A program made the position numbers and the translations under genes. 64,000 bases of DNA from Gracilimonas sp034520725 (GTDB taxonomy: Bacteria; Bacteroidota; Rhodothermia; Balneolales; Balneolaceae): assembly GCA_034520725.1 (NCBI GenBank), contig JAXHNH010000011.1, positions 186,001-250,000 on the forward strand, written 5' to 3'. This document shows, one piece after another, positions 9,284 through 18,083 of the stretch. Position 1 is the first letter of the stretch; the number at the start of each line of letters is the position of its first letter. A model generated the notes under the pieces. That model ran no database searches, was not told the origin of the DNA, and saw only the letters and a list, made by a program, of their open reading frames with translations.

Positions 9284-10533
9284 GCAAATTCAGGAGTATT
9301 GAGGAGGTCTGGGAGTTTCTCAACCGTATACCGAAATTTCAGGATTCAGGAGCCTCTGCCGCTAATTTTTCGTTTGACAACATTCTTACTTTTTTGGATC
9401 AAATAGGGGATCCACACCGAGAATTGCCTGCTATTCATATAGCCGGAACAAACGGAAAAGGAACTACAGGTTATTTGCTTGAGAAGGTGTACTGTGATGC
9501 AGGATACACCACAGGTTTGTTTACCTCCCCACATCTTATTCGATATAATGAACGAATAAGGGTCAATATGGAAGAGATCCCTGACTCTGATCTTTTGGAA
9601 TTTTTCAGCAAATGGGAAGATCCTCTTCATGAGATCAAGCTGAGTTATTTTGAGATCAGTACTGTTATTGCATTCTGGTACTTTGAGAAGCGGAGTGTTG
9701 ACATTGCCATCGTTGAAACAGGCTTGGGTGGGAGACTCGATTCCACGAACATCATTCATCCAGTGTTGTCCATCATAACAAGTGTAGGGATGGATCATCA
9801 GGATATTTTGGGCGAGACCCTGGAAGAGATAGCTGGAGAAAAAGCCGGGATCATAAAAAAACGTACGCCGGTTGTTTTGGGAAATATGCCTGAAGCAGCT
9901 GAACAGGTTTGTACACGGAATGCTGATGCGGTGAAAGCACCGGTTTCTCACGCAAGGTTATCTGATCCTGAATGGAATAAGGGAGTTATCACGCTCAATA
10001 AACCGGGTTTAAAATTTCAAACATCTTTCCGGGAGTCAGTAAATAAATGGAATGTTGCGATGGTTTGGCAAACTGTTGATACCCTAAGAAATAAGTTCCC
10101 CGTTTCGGATAAAACATTTAAAAATGCCATTGAAGATTTTAGGGGAGCTCCCGGTCGGTTCGAGAAGATCCATCATGAATATGAGTGGTATTTCTGCGGT
10201 TCACACAATAAGGATGCGCTGTTATCCTCCATAGAGGCAGTTAAAGAGCTGAAATCACTTAAGAACACAGTGGTTGTTTTTTCGGCGATGAAGGATAAGG
10301 TAAACCCGGATTTCCTAAATAGTTTCAATGAATTTGGACACAGGTACTTTGTAGAACAGACAGGGGAAAGGGCAGCAAAATTTAAGGATATACACGGACA
10401 GATTAGTGTAGAAATAATGGATGAAATGAACGCAGGAAATATTTTAAATGAATTGAAGTCTGAGTTAGTAATTTTTATGGGAAGTTTTTACTTTTATCCT
10501 ATCGTTAAGCGGTGGACAAGAAACGTATCATAA
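9280..10533 (+). CDS. folC: Bifunctional folylpolyglutamate synthase/dihydrofolate synthase
   Basis: A 417-residue Mur-ligase-family ATPase. Near residue 55 is the P-loop AGTNGKGTT, followed by GLFTSPHLIRYNERIRVN, a signature of FolC. GLGGRLDSTN and VGMDHQDILG are the central Mur-ligase motifs, and the C-terminal domain contains GAPGRFE. FolC joins glutamate to dihydropteroate and extends the polyglutamate tail of folates in the cytoplasm. The C-terminal third is somewhat diverged. It is translationally coupled to the PabC-like gene through an ATGA overlap. A gap of 119 bases without clear signals separates it from rho. Confidence 0.88.
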   Translation: MSKFRSIEEVWEFLNRIPKFQDSGASAANFSFDNILTFLDQIGDPHRELPAIHIAGTNGKGTTGYLLEKVYCDAGYTTGLFTSPHLIRYNERIRVNMEEIPDSDLLEFFSKWEDPLHEIKLSYFEISTVIAFWYFEKRSVDIAIVETGLGGRLDSTNIIHPVLSIITSVGMDHQDILGETLEEIAGEKAGIIKKRTPVVLGNMPEAAEQVCTRNADAVKAPVSHARLSDPEWNKGVITLNKPGLKFQTSFRESVNKWNVAMVWQTVDTLRNKFPVSDKTFKNAIEDFRGAPGRFEKIHHEYEWYFCGSHNKDALLSSIEAVKELKSLKNTVVVFSAMKDKVNPDFLNSFNEFGHRYFVEQTGERAAKFKDIHGQISVEIMDEMNAGNILNELKSELVIFMGSFYFYPIVKRWTRNVS

Positions 10534-10652
10534 CTAACATCGCTATTATCCTTACCCGATTGAATATCTATTATAGTCGCTTTGAATGACAGACGGCACG
10601 ATGTTCACCCCAAAACTCAGTAAGAATCATATATTTTTAACAGCCACATTTT

Positions 10653-12200
10653 ATGTCAGATAATCAAACTGCCGGAATCTCGGCCGGGGAGTTGAAATCC
10701 TTAGAGGGGAAAAAGCTTCACGAATTACAGACTATTGCAAAATCTATAGGTATTAAACGGGTTACCGGAATTCGTAAAGTACAGCTTATCGAGAGTATTC
10801 GAGAAAAAGCAAACGAATTGAAAAACTCCGACTCTTCAGACAAAGAGAATAAGACAGACAATCAAAAAAATGAATCCACCCAAAAGAATTCAGAGATGAA
10901 GTCCTATGGAAGTCAGGATCATATTGTGTCTTACAAGAAGAAGGACGAGAAAGAAGATAACAGATCGAAGAAAAAGCATCAGCATAAGAATAAAAAGCGT
11001 AGAGCAGGGCATGAGCATAATAAGCTGCCTGAGTCTGATGCCAACACCTTAATGGAAAGGATCAAAGAACTTGAACCTGATCTGGGACCTTATCTTTTTA
11101 ATGAAGGCACCTTGGAGATCCTTCCTGACGGCTATGGCTTCCTTCGTTCAGTGAACTATAACTACAAAGCGAGTCCGGATGATATTTATGTATCACCATC
11201 GCAGATCAAGCGTTTTCGTTTAAAGCAGGGAGATTGCGTGATTGGTGTGATCCGACCACCCAAAGTGGGTGAACGATATTTTGCTTTGCTTAGGATCGAA
11301 GGCGTTAATGGGCGTATTCCACACGATATGGATAATCGACAGGATTTTGAAGATCTGCTTCCTATTCACCCCGACAAACGATATCGACTGGAATTTGACC
11401 CGAACGAACATACGACCCGTCTCATCGATCTCTTTGCTCCAATTGGAAAAGGGCAAAGAGGCTTGATTGTAGCTCAGCCTAAAACGGGTAAGACGACTAT
11501 TTTGCGTAACATTGCTAATGCTGTTGCTGCTAATCATCCGGAAACAAAGATACTGATAGTTCTTGTGGATGAGCGTCCCGAGGAAGTTACGGAAATGGAG
11601 CGGACGGTTAAAAATGCCGAGGTTGTGGCTTCTACATTTGATGAGAAACCGGAAAACCACATCGGTCTTGCTGAGATCGTTTTTGAAAAGGCAAAGCGCC
11701 TGGTAGAAAGCGGCCACGATGTTTTAATGCTGATGGATTCCATCACAAGACTTGCAAGAGCCTATAATGTTGTGGCTTCTAACAAAGGCCGTACGATGAG
11801 TGGTGGTGTTGATTCTGAAGCACTGAAAGCCCCACGACAACTGTTCAGTTCTGCACGTAACATTGAGAACGGTGGCTCTCTTACCATTATGGCCACGGCA
11901 CTTATTGACACCGGGTCACGCATGGATGATGTCATCTTTGAGGAATTCAAGGGTACCGGTAATATGGAGATCTATCTGGATCGTAGGATATCAGAGCGAC
12001 GACTATTTCCGGCTATTGATATTTTCAGAAGTGGAACCCGTCGTGAGGAACTGCTTGTATCTGATGCTGAACGTGAAAAAGTGGTCCTGCTTCGCCGTTA
12101 TCTGACGAATATGAGTCCGTATGAAGCTATGGATTTCCTTCTTGAGAAGATCAAGGGAACCAAGAATAACGAAGATTTTCTGATCTCAATGAATAAGTAG
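10653..12200 (+). CDS. rho: Transcription termination factor Rho
   Basis: A 515-residue homohexameric RNA helicase that ends Rho-dependent transcripts. An N-terminal Rho_N helix-turn-helix (ELKSLEGKKLHELQ) is followed by a strongly charged, low-complexity linker of about 80 residues rich in Lys, Glu, Asn and Ser (about 50-130), longer than in E. coli Rho. Then come the cold-shock-like RNA-binding domain (EGTLEILPDGYGFLR) and the ATPase domain, with Walker A (QPKTGKTT, Lys280), Walker B (DVLMLMDSITRLARA) and the Q-loop (SGGVDSEALKAP). The C-terminus (YEAMDFLLEKI) is standard. Basic disordered inserts at this position are common in Bacteroidota and relatives. Confidence 0.96.
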   Translation: MSDNQTAGISAGELKSLEGKKLHELQTIAKSIGIKRVTGIRKVQLIESIREKANELKNSDSSDKENKTDNQKNESTQKNSEMKSYGSQDHIVSYKKKDEKEDNRSKKKHQHKNKKRRAGHEHNKLPESDANTLMERIKELEPDLGPYLFNEGTLEILPDGYGFLRSVNYNYKASPDDIYVSPSQIKRFRLKQGDCVIGVIRPPKVGERYFALLRIEGVNGRIPHDMDNRQDFEDLLPIHPDKRYRLEFDPNEHTTRLIDLFAPIGKGQRGLIVAQPKTGKTTILRNIANAVAANHPETKILIVLVDERPEEVTEMERTVKNAEVVASTFDEKPENHIGLAEIVFEKAKRLVESGHDVLMLMDSITRLARAYNVVASNKGRTMSGGVDSEALKAPRQLFSSARNIENGGSLTIMATALIDTGSRMDDVIFEEFKGTGNMEIYLDRRISERRLFPAIDIFRSGTRREELLVSDAEREKVVLLRRYLTNMSPYEAMDFLLEKIKGTKNNEDFLISMNK

Positions 12201-12804
12201 GGGTTTTTTCAGTGATCAGTTAGCAGTGATCAGTTCACAGTTAGCAGGGCCATAAATTTGGGCTGTTTTTGGGGTTATATATAGTTTAACGAAGCTCAAT
12301 CTTTCGGTTTGTTGCCTGGGAAATCTTGGTAGTTTTACATTGGCAGCTACCGGCTTTCAATAATGGCTTAAAGACAGATGCGAATGCAAACTCTTTATCC
12401 TAAGAAACCTTCCACAATCAAAAAAACTCATCGCAGTGCTGATGGAGACAGGTAGAATTTAGTGCGAGGTTGATGAAGTTTGTGATGTTTGAACAATTTC
12501 TCGGTTTGCCGGCTCCAAACCGTCCGACCGATGAGTGGATTCGAGTATCATGGCAATAGCCGTCGATCAGACCGCCAATCAGTCAGATAGGGATCTTGCC
12601 TCGTGAATAGTCGCAAAAAATCCTGTTGATCCTGAAAACCTTTAAATCTTGGTTCAAAAAGGAAAGGGGAAGAAAAGAGGCAAATCATTCATTAAAAATT
12701 GGTCTTTAGTTTAATCACAGTTCTATATAAATAGATTTGCGAGTGTTCGGCAGACCCATCTGCATATGGATTAATTCATCATAATAAGTGATCTTAGCTA
12801 AAGA
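12201..12804. other. 604-base gene-free interval with direct and inverted repeats
   Basis: No convincing coding frame lies between rho and the TonB receptor, which point toward each other. The left end carries short direct repeats (AGTGATCAGTT at 12211 and 12225, then CAGTTAGCAG). At 12502-12522 is a perfect 7-base inverted repeat (CGGTTTG and CAAACCG), followed by text resembling the palindromic elements at 4387 and 60876. Around 12608-12660 is sequence of the kind aaatcctgttgatcctg, often seen as decayed repetitive filler around small mobile cassettes in related genomes (general experience, not searched). The interval looks like a graveyard of small repeats. Confidence 0.5.
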
Positions 12805-12807
12805 TCA
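12789..12807 (-). terminator. Short hairpin at the end of the TonB receptor gene
   Basis: TGATCTT (12789-12795) and AAGATCA (12801-12807) are exact reverse complements around a 5-base loop, overlapping the stop codon of the receptor gene. AT-rich sequence follows on the minus strand but there is no clean T-run, so termination strength is doubtful. Confidence 0.35.
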
Positions 12808-15210
12808 GATATTTACACTCAGTGAAATAATAAAATTCCTGCCGGGAGCTGAGACGCCAGAGCTGTAGGGGCGATATCTCTGATCCGTGATATTTTCAAG
12901 CCCAACCGTAATGATATAGTTTGAACTCAGGTTATACAAAGCTTTGAAGTTAAGCGTGTACCAAGCAGGGGAATATGTATTTCCACTTCCATCTAGGGCA
13001 TAGATCTCTGTCTTTCCCTTTTCACTTACCGAAAGATCATTGTGTGATTTTTCTCCCTGATATTGAGAATTGAGTTCTACGGTCAAACTTTGAAGTCCAT
13101 AGGTAAGTCGGGTTACACCAAACCATGGAGCTGCATGCCTTGAGGGACTTGTGCTGCCATCATCCAGTTCTTCTTCACCTTTTTGAAGATTAAAGTCAGA
13201 AGTCAGTTCAAGCTTGGATGATAAATTTACTTCTGCACCAAGTTGAATTCCATACACATGTGCTTCGGCAGCATTCTGAAGCGCCTGAACACGACTCATC
13301 ACGCCATCATACATTAAACTGTCGGATCCGTTTAAACTGAAATTTCTGCGAACAATAGCATCTTCCAGAATGGTATAGTACCCTGTAACATCAGCCTTTA
13401 AAAAGTCACCAAATGTGTGGGCGATACCCAGGTCGGCATTGTAGGCATATTCAGGTTTTAAGCCCGGATTTGGAACCACCACGGCTCCCGGTTCAGAGTC
13501 AAAGATCTTACCGATATCATCCACATTTGGCGCTCGGAATGCGGTTGATAGGTTTGTACTGAAGATCCAGCTATCATTTGGTCTGTACACCGCACCAATA
13601 CTTCCGGTGAGTGAGCCATTATTGATGTTAGCTTCCTCGAATGGAAAAGGGTAGAAGCGGGTATCAAATTCAGCGTCTATGATGATCTGATTATACCTGA
13701 GTCCACCTTGGAGAGTAAATTTGTCAGATACCCTGAATTCATCGTTGATATAAGCCGCCAAAGACTGCCAGGTTGCTGCAGGATATCTTGCCGGACCATC
13801 CTGTTCAGTACCTGTGAATATTTCCTCATCAGTACCTTCTGAGTTTACATCGTTAAGTACATATTCAAACCCATAATAAAATGTGTTTTTATCTCCTGTG
13901 ATCTTAAGAAAATCAAGATTAACGGAATAGGCCTGCACTTCTTCAACTCTGATCTCCCGGTTTGTGCTGTTCAGGTCACGACTGATTCGGCTTTCTTCAA
14001 AATATTGGTGAGCCAGGCTTAAACTCAGATTATCGAAAAGTAGAGAAGGATTTACATAGTCGGTTTTAAAATGATTCATCATCCACTTTTGCGGACCATA
14101 TTTCCATTCTGCATAGCGTGGTAAGCCGTTTCTGATTCTGTTATGGCGGTCATATCTGCCGTAGGGGGATGTCTCTGAATAATGCAGGCCGTAATTGAAT
14201 TCAAGTTTGTCGGAGGCTTTGAACCGTATCTTTTGCATGGTGTTGAGCTGAGAATAAGCTGTTGGGATCTGTAAAAGCGGATCAGTCTGCAAAATAACGG
14301 TATCATTATTCAGCTGTGGTTCAACGTAGTATGATTTGACGTAATCATCAGGGCCATTGCTTCCCTGCCGAAGATGGCCATAATCAAAATAGGAGAGACT
14401 GCTTAGAATAGCCCATTTTTGCGCTCCAACACTAAGATCGATATGACCTGTTTTTTCACTGTTGGCAGAGGAATATCGAATTGAAGCTCCCAGATCTGTA
14501 CGTAGTTCATCATTTCTTGAAAGCGTTGGAGTAAGTGTACTGAAACTCATGACTCCGCCAATAGCATCACTTCCATAGATCACGGAACCGGGGCCGAATA
14601 AGACTTCTGTGTTTTGAATGGTAAAGGGATCAAGAGAGATCACGTTTTGAATATTTCCACCTCTGAAAATAGCCGTATTCATGCGCACACCGTCTATAGT
14701 ATATAACAATCGGTTCGTTGCAAATCCACGGATCATAGGACTGCCGCCACCTTGTTGACTTTTTTGTATAAATACCTCACCGGAAAGATTCAGGAGATCT
14801 GCGGCTGTTTGAGGATTTTGTAACCTGACTTCCTCTGGGCTGACTGAAGAAATTTTTGAAGGTATATTTGAAGAATTTTGAGACCATCGATTGGCAGAAA
14901 CGACCATATCGTTAAGATCAAAGGCTACAGCCTGCATTAAGATCTCAAATTCAGCCGCCTCAATCTGAGAATAGCTGCGAACAATGGTTCGGTAACCAAG
15001 CATACGAACCTGTATTCGATTTACACCTTGAAAACGGCCGAACTCAGCTTGTCCGTTTTCATCGGTTGTAACAAAATAGGTTGGGTTTTCACTGCTCAGT
15101 GTTACTGCAGGTAATGGTTCTCCGGTCTCAGCATCCTTAACAGTTACCGTTTGTGCTGTAATAAGAAAAGGTAGAAAAACAAAACTGAATAGAAGTAAAA
15201 CGTGCTTCAT
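12805..15210 (-). CDS. TonB-dependent outer membrane receptor
   Basis: A 801-residue outer membrane active transporter. After a signal peptide (cleavage near ITAQ) comes a carboxypeptidase-regulatory-like beta domain (about 20-95, VKDAETGEPLPAVTL) that is common in Bacteroidota receptors. The plug domain follows (about 105-225: LLNLSGEVFIQKS, SPMIRGFATNRLLYTIDGVR, VLFGPGSVIYGSDAIGG), then a 22-strand barrel. The plug wording (IRGFATNRLLYTIDGVRMN, with NVISLDP) resembles hemoglobin/heme-type receptors, so iron or heme uptake is a reasonable guess, but the substrate is not proven. No siderophore or ExbB/TonB genes are nearby. Confidence 0.88.
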   Translation of the reverse strand: MKHVLLLFSFVFLPFLITAQTVTVKDAETGEPLPAVTLSSENPTYFVTTDENGQAEFGRFQGVNRIQVRMLGYRTIVRSYSQIEAAEFEILMQAVAFDLNDMVVSANRWSQNSSNIPSKISSVSPEEVRLQNPQTAADLLNLSGEVFIQKSQQGGGSPMIRGFATNRLLYTIDGVRMNTAIFRGGNIQNVISLDPFTIQNTEVLFGPGSVIYGSDAIGGVMSFSTLTPTLSRNDELRTDLGASIRYSSANSEKTGHIDLSVGAQKWAILSSLSYFDYGHLRQGSNGPDDYVKSYYVEPQLNNDTVILQTDPLLQIPTAYSQLNTMQKIRFKASDKLEFNYGLHYSETSPYGRYDRHNRIRNGLPRYAEWKYGPQKWMMNHFKTDYVNPSLLFDNLSLSLAHQYFEESRISRDLNSTNREIRVEEVQAYSVNLDFLKITGDKNTFYYGFEYVLNDVNSEGTDEEIFTGTEQDGPARYPAATWQSLAAYINDEFRVSDKFTLQGGLRYNQIIIDAEFDTRFYPFPFEEANINNGSLTGSIGAVYRPNDSWIFSTNLSTAFRAPNVDDIGKIFDSEPGAVVVPNPGLKPEYAYNADLGIAHTFGDFLKADVTGYYTILEDAIVRRNFSLNGSDSLMYDGVMSRVQALQNAAEAHVYGIQLGAEVNLSSKLELTSDFNLQKGEEELDDGSTSPSRHAAPWFGVTRLTYGLQSLTVELNSQYQGEKSHNDLSVSEKGKTEIYALDGSGNTYSPAWYTLNFKALYNLSSNYIITVGLENITDQRYRPYSSGVSAPGRNFIISLSVNI

Positions 15211-15320
15211 TAACCTGCAAACTCTTAGATGATAAATATTTGACCTGATATTATTGAAAAGAAAACATGATATTTATCAAATCTTGCAAAAGAAATAGGC
15301 AATTAATGCTACAGAATCGC

Positions 15321-16169
15321 CTACCGAATGTCTTTGAGTGCGAATTTTTTGTCGTTGTTCAAAACCAGTTTACCTGCTTTGGCATGCAGAGAATGATAGA
15401 AAAGTAATACGGCATTTTCTTTGAGAGCCTGTCTAAGAATCAGGGTTTTTGCCTTTTTTGATTCAATAGAATTAACATCCAACTTTCGCATGGCATAATG
15501 GTTGAGATGAAATTCACTGGGAATCAGATCTCCCAAAAAATAAGCCGTCTCACCGGCATCTTGTATCTTAACTATCTGATGTCCCGGTGTATGACCGCCG
15601 GTGCGTATAATCTCTATACCAGGCAAAAGCTCAAATTGCTGATCGGTTACTAGGACCAGTTTATCTTCAGCAGCAAGTTTATATAATTCGTCCAGCTGAT
15701 AACCTGCACCGGGACGTTGTTTTCCTTTGGCAGTTTCCTCTAAGGCAAAATGCCATTCCTTTTTTTGCAGGAAATAGTTGGCGTAAGACATCGTAGGCTG
15801 CGTAGTCGTTTTATGATCCACATAGGTTGATCCTGCTGCATGATCATAGTGAAGATGACTCAGCACCACGTGGGTTATATCAGCAGGAGTGAGGCCGAAA
15901 ATATCGAGATTTGTGAGGAGATTTGAAGTATCGGTGTATGAACTTTTGTTATCCAGTCCCCACCCAAGACCGGTATCTACCAATATGTTGTGTTTACCAT
16001 CTTTTACCAGCAGTGGATTTATACCAATGTATTGTGAGGTTTCCCTGAGGCCTGGCAGGTCCGGATCTTCTTTGATCTCAGAGAGAGTTGATTTCTGGAT
16101 CAATCCATCTTCAAATATCTCGAAGATCCCTTCACTTAATTGTTCTATTTCAAATCGGCCAATTTTCAT
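15321..16169 (-). CDS. Metallo-beta-lactamase-fold hydrolase
   Basis: A 282-residue cytoplasmic MBL-fold protein with the full metal-binding set: SHLHYDHAAG (HxHxDH), GGHTPGHQ, the bridging Asp in YFLGDLIP, and a distal His in YHSLHA. These residues bind two metal ions that activate water. The spacing and the long loop after HxHxDH resemble lactonase/arylsulfatase-like MBL proteins, but the substrate cannot be told from sequence. It starts 4 bases after the sppA stop codon, so it is co-transcribed with sppA. No signal peptide is visible. Confidence 0.8.
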   Translation of the reverse strand: MKIGRFEIEQLSEGIFEIFEDGLIQKSTLSEIKEDPDLPGLRETSQYIGINPLLVKDGKHNILVDTGLGWGLDNKSSYTDTSNLLTNLDIFGLTPADITHVVLSHLHYDHAAGSTYVDHKTTTQPTMSYANYFLQKKEWHFALEETAKGKQRPGAGYQLDELYKLAAEDKLVLVTDQQFELLPGIEIIRTGGHTPGHQIVKIQDAGETAYFLGDLIPSEFHLNHYAMRKLDVNSIESKKAKTLILRQALKENAVLLFYHSLHAKAGKLVLNNDKKFALKDIR

Positions 16170-16173
16170 AAAG

Positions 16174-17964
16174 TTATCTGATTGAAATGTCGGTTGGCAT
16201 GATCATCCAGTTTTGTCCGGCAGGTTTATTCATCAGCATTCTTAGGTTTTTAACCTCTTCACTATTCGTAAATGGAAACCAACTGTTGATGTAGCTGTAA
16301 ACTTTAGCTTCAGTTCCCGACATAAGAAATTCAAATAATCCTTTAGCTTTCGGATAGTTTTCAATGCGATATTCTTCCATACCGGCCATTTCTGCCGCTA
16401 TTGCAATGGCATCGTCGATGGATCCGAGTTCATCGATCAATCCTACTTCCTTAGCAGCAGCTCCTGTCCAAACACGGCCCTGAGCCAATTCATGTACTTC
16501 ATCTCTTGTCATTCCCCTTGCTTCAGCCACACGGCTTACGAATACTTCGTATCCGTTTTCAACATTTTGTTGGATAATTCTTCCCTCAGCAGGCGTGAAT
16601 GGGGTAGTAAGATCCAGCAGGTCAGCATATTGATGGGTTTTAACGATCTCAAAATCGAGGCCGATCTTATCTTCGGTCAGCTCTTTCACATTAAAAAGCA
16701 GATTGAATATTCCGATCGAACCGGTAATGGTGTTGGTGTTAGCAACTACTGTATCGGCACCCATAGCTATATAGTATCCGCCTGAGGCGGCAACACTTCC
16801 CATTGAGGCAACCACAGGTTTTTTCTCTGAGGCAGTTTTCAGTGTATTCCAGATCAGATCAGAAGTAGAGGCTGAACCACCCGGACTGTTGATATGAACC
16901 ACTATGGCTTTTACAGAAGAGTTGTTCACTGCTTCATCCATCTGTTTCTTCATATTATCTGAAGTGATGGTAGCAGAATTATCGAAAGGAGTTTCATTAC
17001 CAAGTTCAGGCATGATTGGACCGTCGGCATAGATAACAGCAATTCTGTCGAAAGTGGATGGGGTAGATACACCGGCCGAAGCAGCTGGGATCTGTCCATA
17101 TTTTTTGAAGGAAATAGTATTAAGATCCTCCTCAGCACTGATTCCCATACGCGTACGGATGATATCTTCAACTTCGTTCTCGAACATCAGCTCATCGATC
17201 AATCCGAATTCTTTAGCTGTTTCTAGTCTGTTAACAGGAGCACTGTTCAGGAGTTCTGTGATCTCCTCAACTGAATTACCGGTTTTCTTAGCCACGGCCT
17301 CTGTAAATGTTTGGGTGGCTGCATTGAGGATCTCTGAGATCTGTTGTCTGCTTTCGGGTGAAGCGGAGGTCACTAAAAAAGGCTCCACAGCTGACTTATA
17401 TTTTCCAACTCTGAATATCTCCGGCTCAACCCCGATCTTATCAAGCATATCGGTATAAAACGTGAATTGAGACACAAATCCATCAAACTCGAAATTTGTA
17501 TAAGGGGGACTGAATACACTGTCAGCAACTGTTGCCAGGTAGTATGACTGCTCATTCATTCCTATATCATCGGTGCTGAAGTAGAGAAACTTTCCACTTT
17601 CCTTATACTCTTCCAGATAATCGTAAGCTTGCTGAAGATTCGCCCACGACGTACTCATCATGTTGGCCTTGATCCATACTCCTTCGATCCTTTCATCAGC
17701 TGCTGCTTTGTTTAGATTTTCTTTAAGCGTTACCAGCGATAATTTATTCCCTGCAGCAGGGTTAAGGTAGGTTTCAAAAGGGCTTGGCAAGACGCGGGCA
17801 GGCATAGTACCTGTCATCTCAATAGTGAGAATACTGCTATCCCTAACTTCAGGTAGAGGCTGAGAAGAACTGGCAAGAATAAAGATGAATAAGGTTAGCA
17901 CCAACAAGGCAAATGTTACAAAAATGCCCAGGCATGAAGCTAAAAATGATTTAAAAAAAGTCAT
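16174..17964 (-). CDS. sppA: Signal peptide peptidase SppA (67K, two-domain type)
   Basis: A 596-residue membrane-anchored serine protease that degrades leftover signal peptides. One N-terminal helix (about 5-31) leads into two tandem ClpP-like domains. The catalytic Lys lies in the first (FRVGKYKSAVEPF, Lys190) and the nucleophilic Ser in the second (GSVAASGGYY, Ser394), as in E. coli SppA, where the dyad is shared between halves. INSPGGSAS and ITGSIGIF are also typical. The downstream MBL-fold gene follows after 4 bases. It is divergent from the flavoprotein gene at 18084. Confidence 0.93.
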   Translation of the reverse strand: MTFFKSFLASCLGIFVTFALLVLTLFIFILASSSQPLPEVRDSSILTIEMTGTMPARVLPSPFETYLNPAAGNKLSLVTLKENLNKAAADERIEGVWIKANMMSTSWANLQQAYDYLEEYKESGKFLYFSTDDIGMNEQSYYLATVADSVFSPPYTNFEFDGFVSQFTFYTDMLDKIGVEPEIFRVGKYKSAVEPFLVTSASPESRQQISEILNAATQTFTEAVAKKTGNSVEEITELLNSAPVNRLETAKEFGLIDELMFENEVEDIIRTRMGISAEEDLNTISFKKYGQIPAASAGVSTPSTFDRIAVIYADGPIMPELGNETPFDNSATITSDNMKKQMDEAVNNSSVKAIVVHINSPGGSASTSDLIWNTLKTASEKKPVVASMGSVAASGGYYIAMGADTVVANTNTITGSIGIFNLLFNVKELTEDKIGLDFEIVKTHQYADLLDLTTPFTPAEGRIIQQNVENGYEVFVSRVAEARGMTRDEVHELAQGRVWTGAAAKEVGLIDELGSIDDAIAIAAEMAGMEEYRIENYPKAKGLFEFLMSGTEAKVYSYINSWFPFTNSEEVKNLRMLMNKPAGQNWMIMPTDISIR

Positions 17965-18083
17965 GATTGTCTATTATTTAAAGTACTTTGGGGAAATGAT
18001 AAATGGAATGAATACAGGTTTTAGTCTTGTTGGCTCAACTTAGTAAAAGTTCCTCTTCATTCCATCCAAAAACTTATAAATCT

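Noticed and set aside
9346..9951. 201-codon minus-strand frame antisense to folC
   Set aside because: Lies wholly inside folC, lacks any known motif, and has Cys/His-rich shadow composition.
12211..12247. CRISPR array after rho
   Set aside because: The repeats are only about 11 bases, adjoin without regular spacers, and no cas gene is present.
15321..16169. Quorum-quenching N-acyl-homoserine lactonase
   Set aside because: The metal motif is shared by many MBL-fold enzymes; nothing in the sequence singles out AHL substrates.
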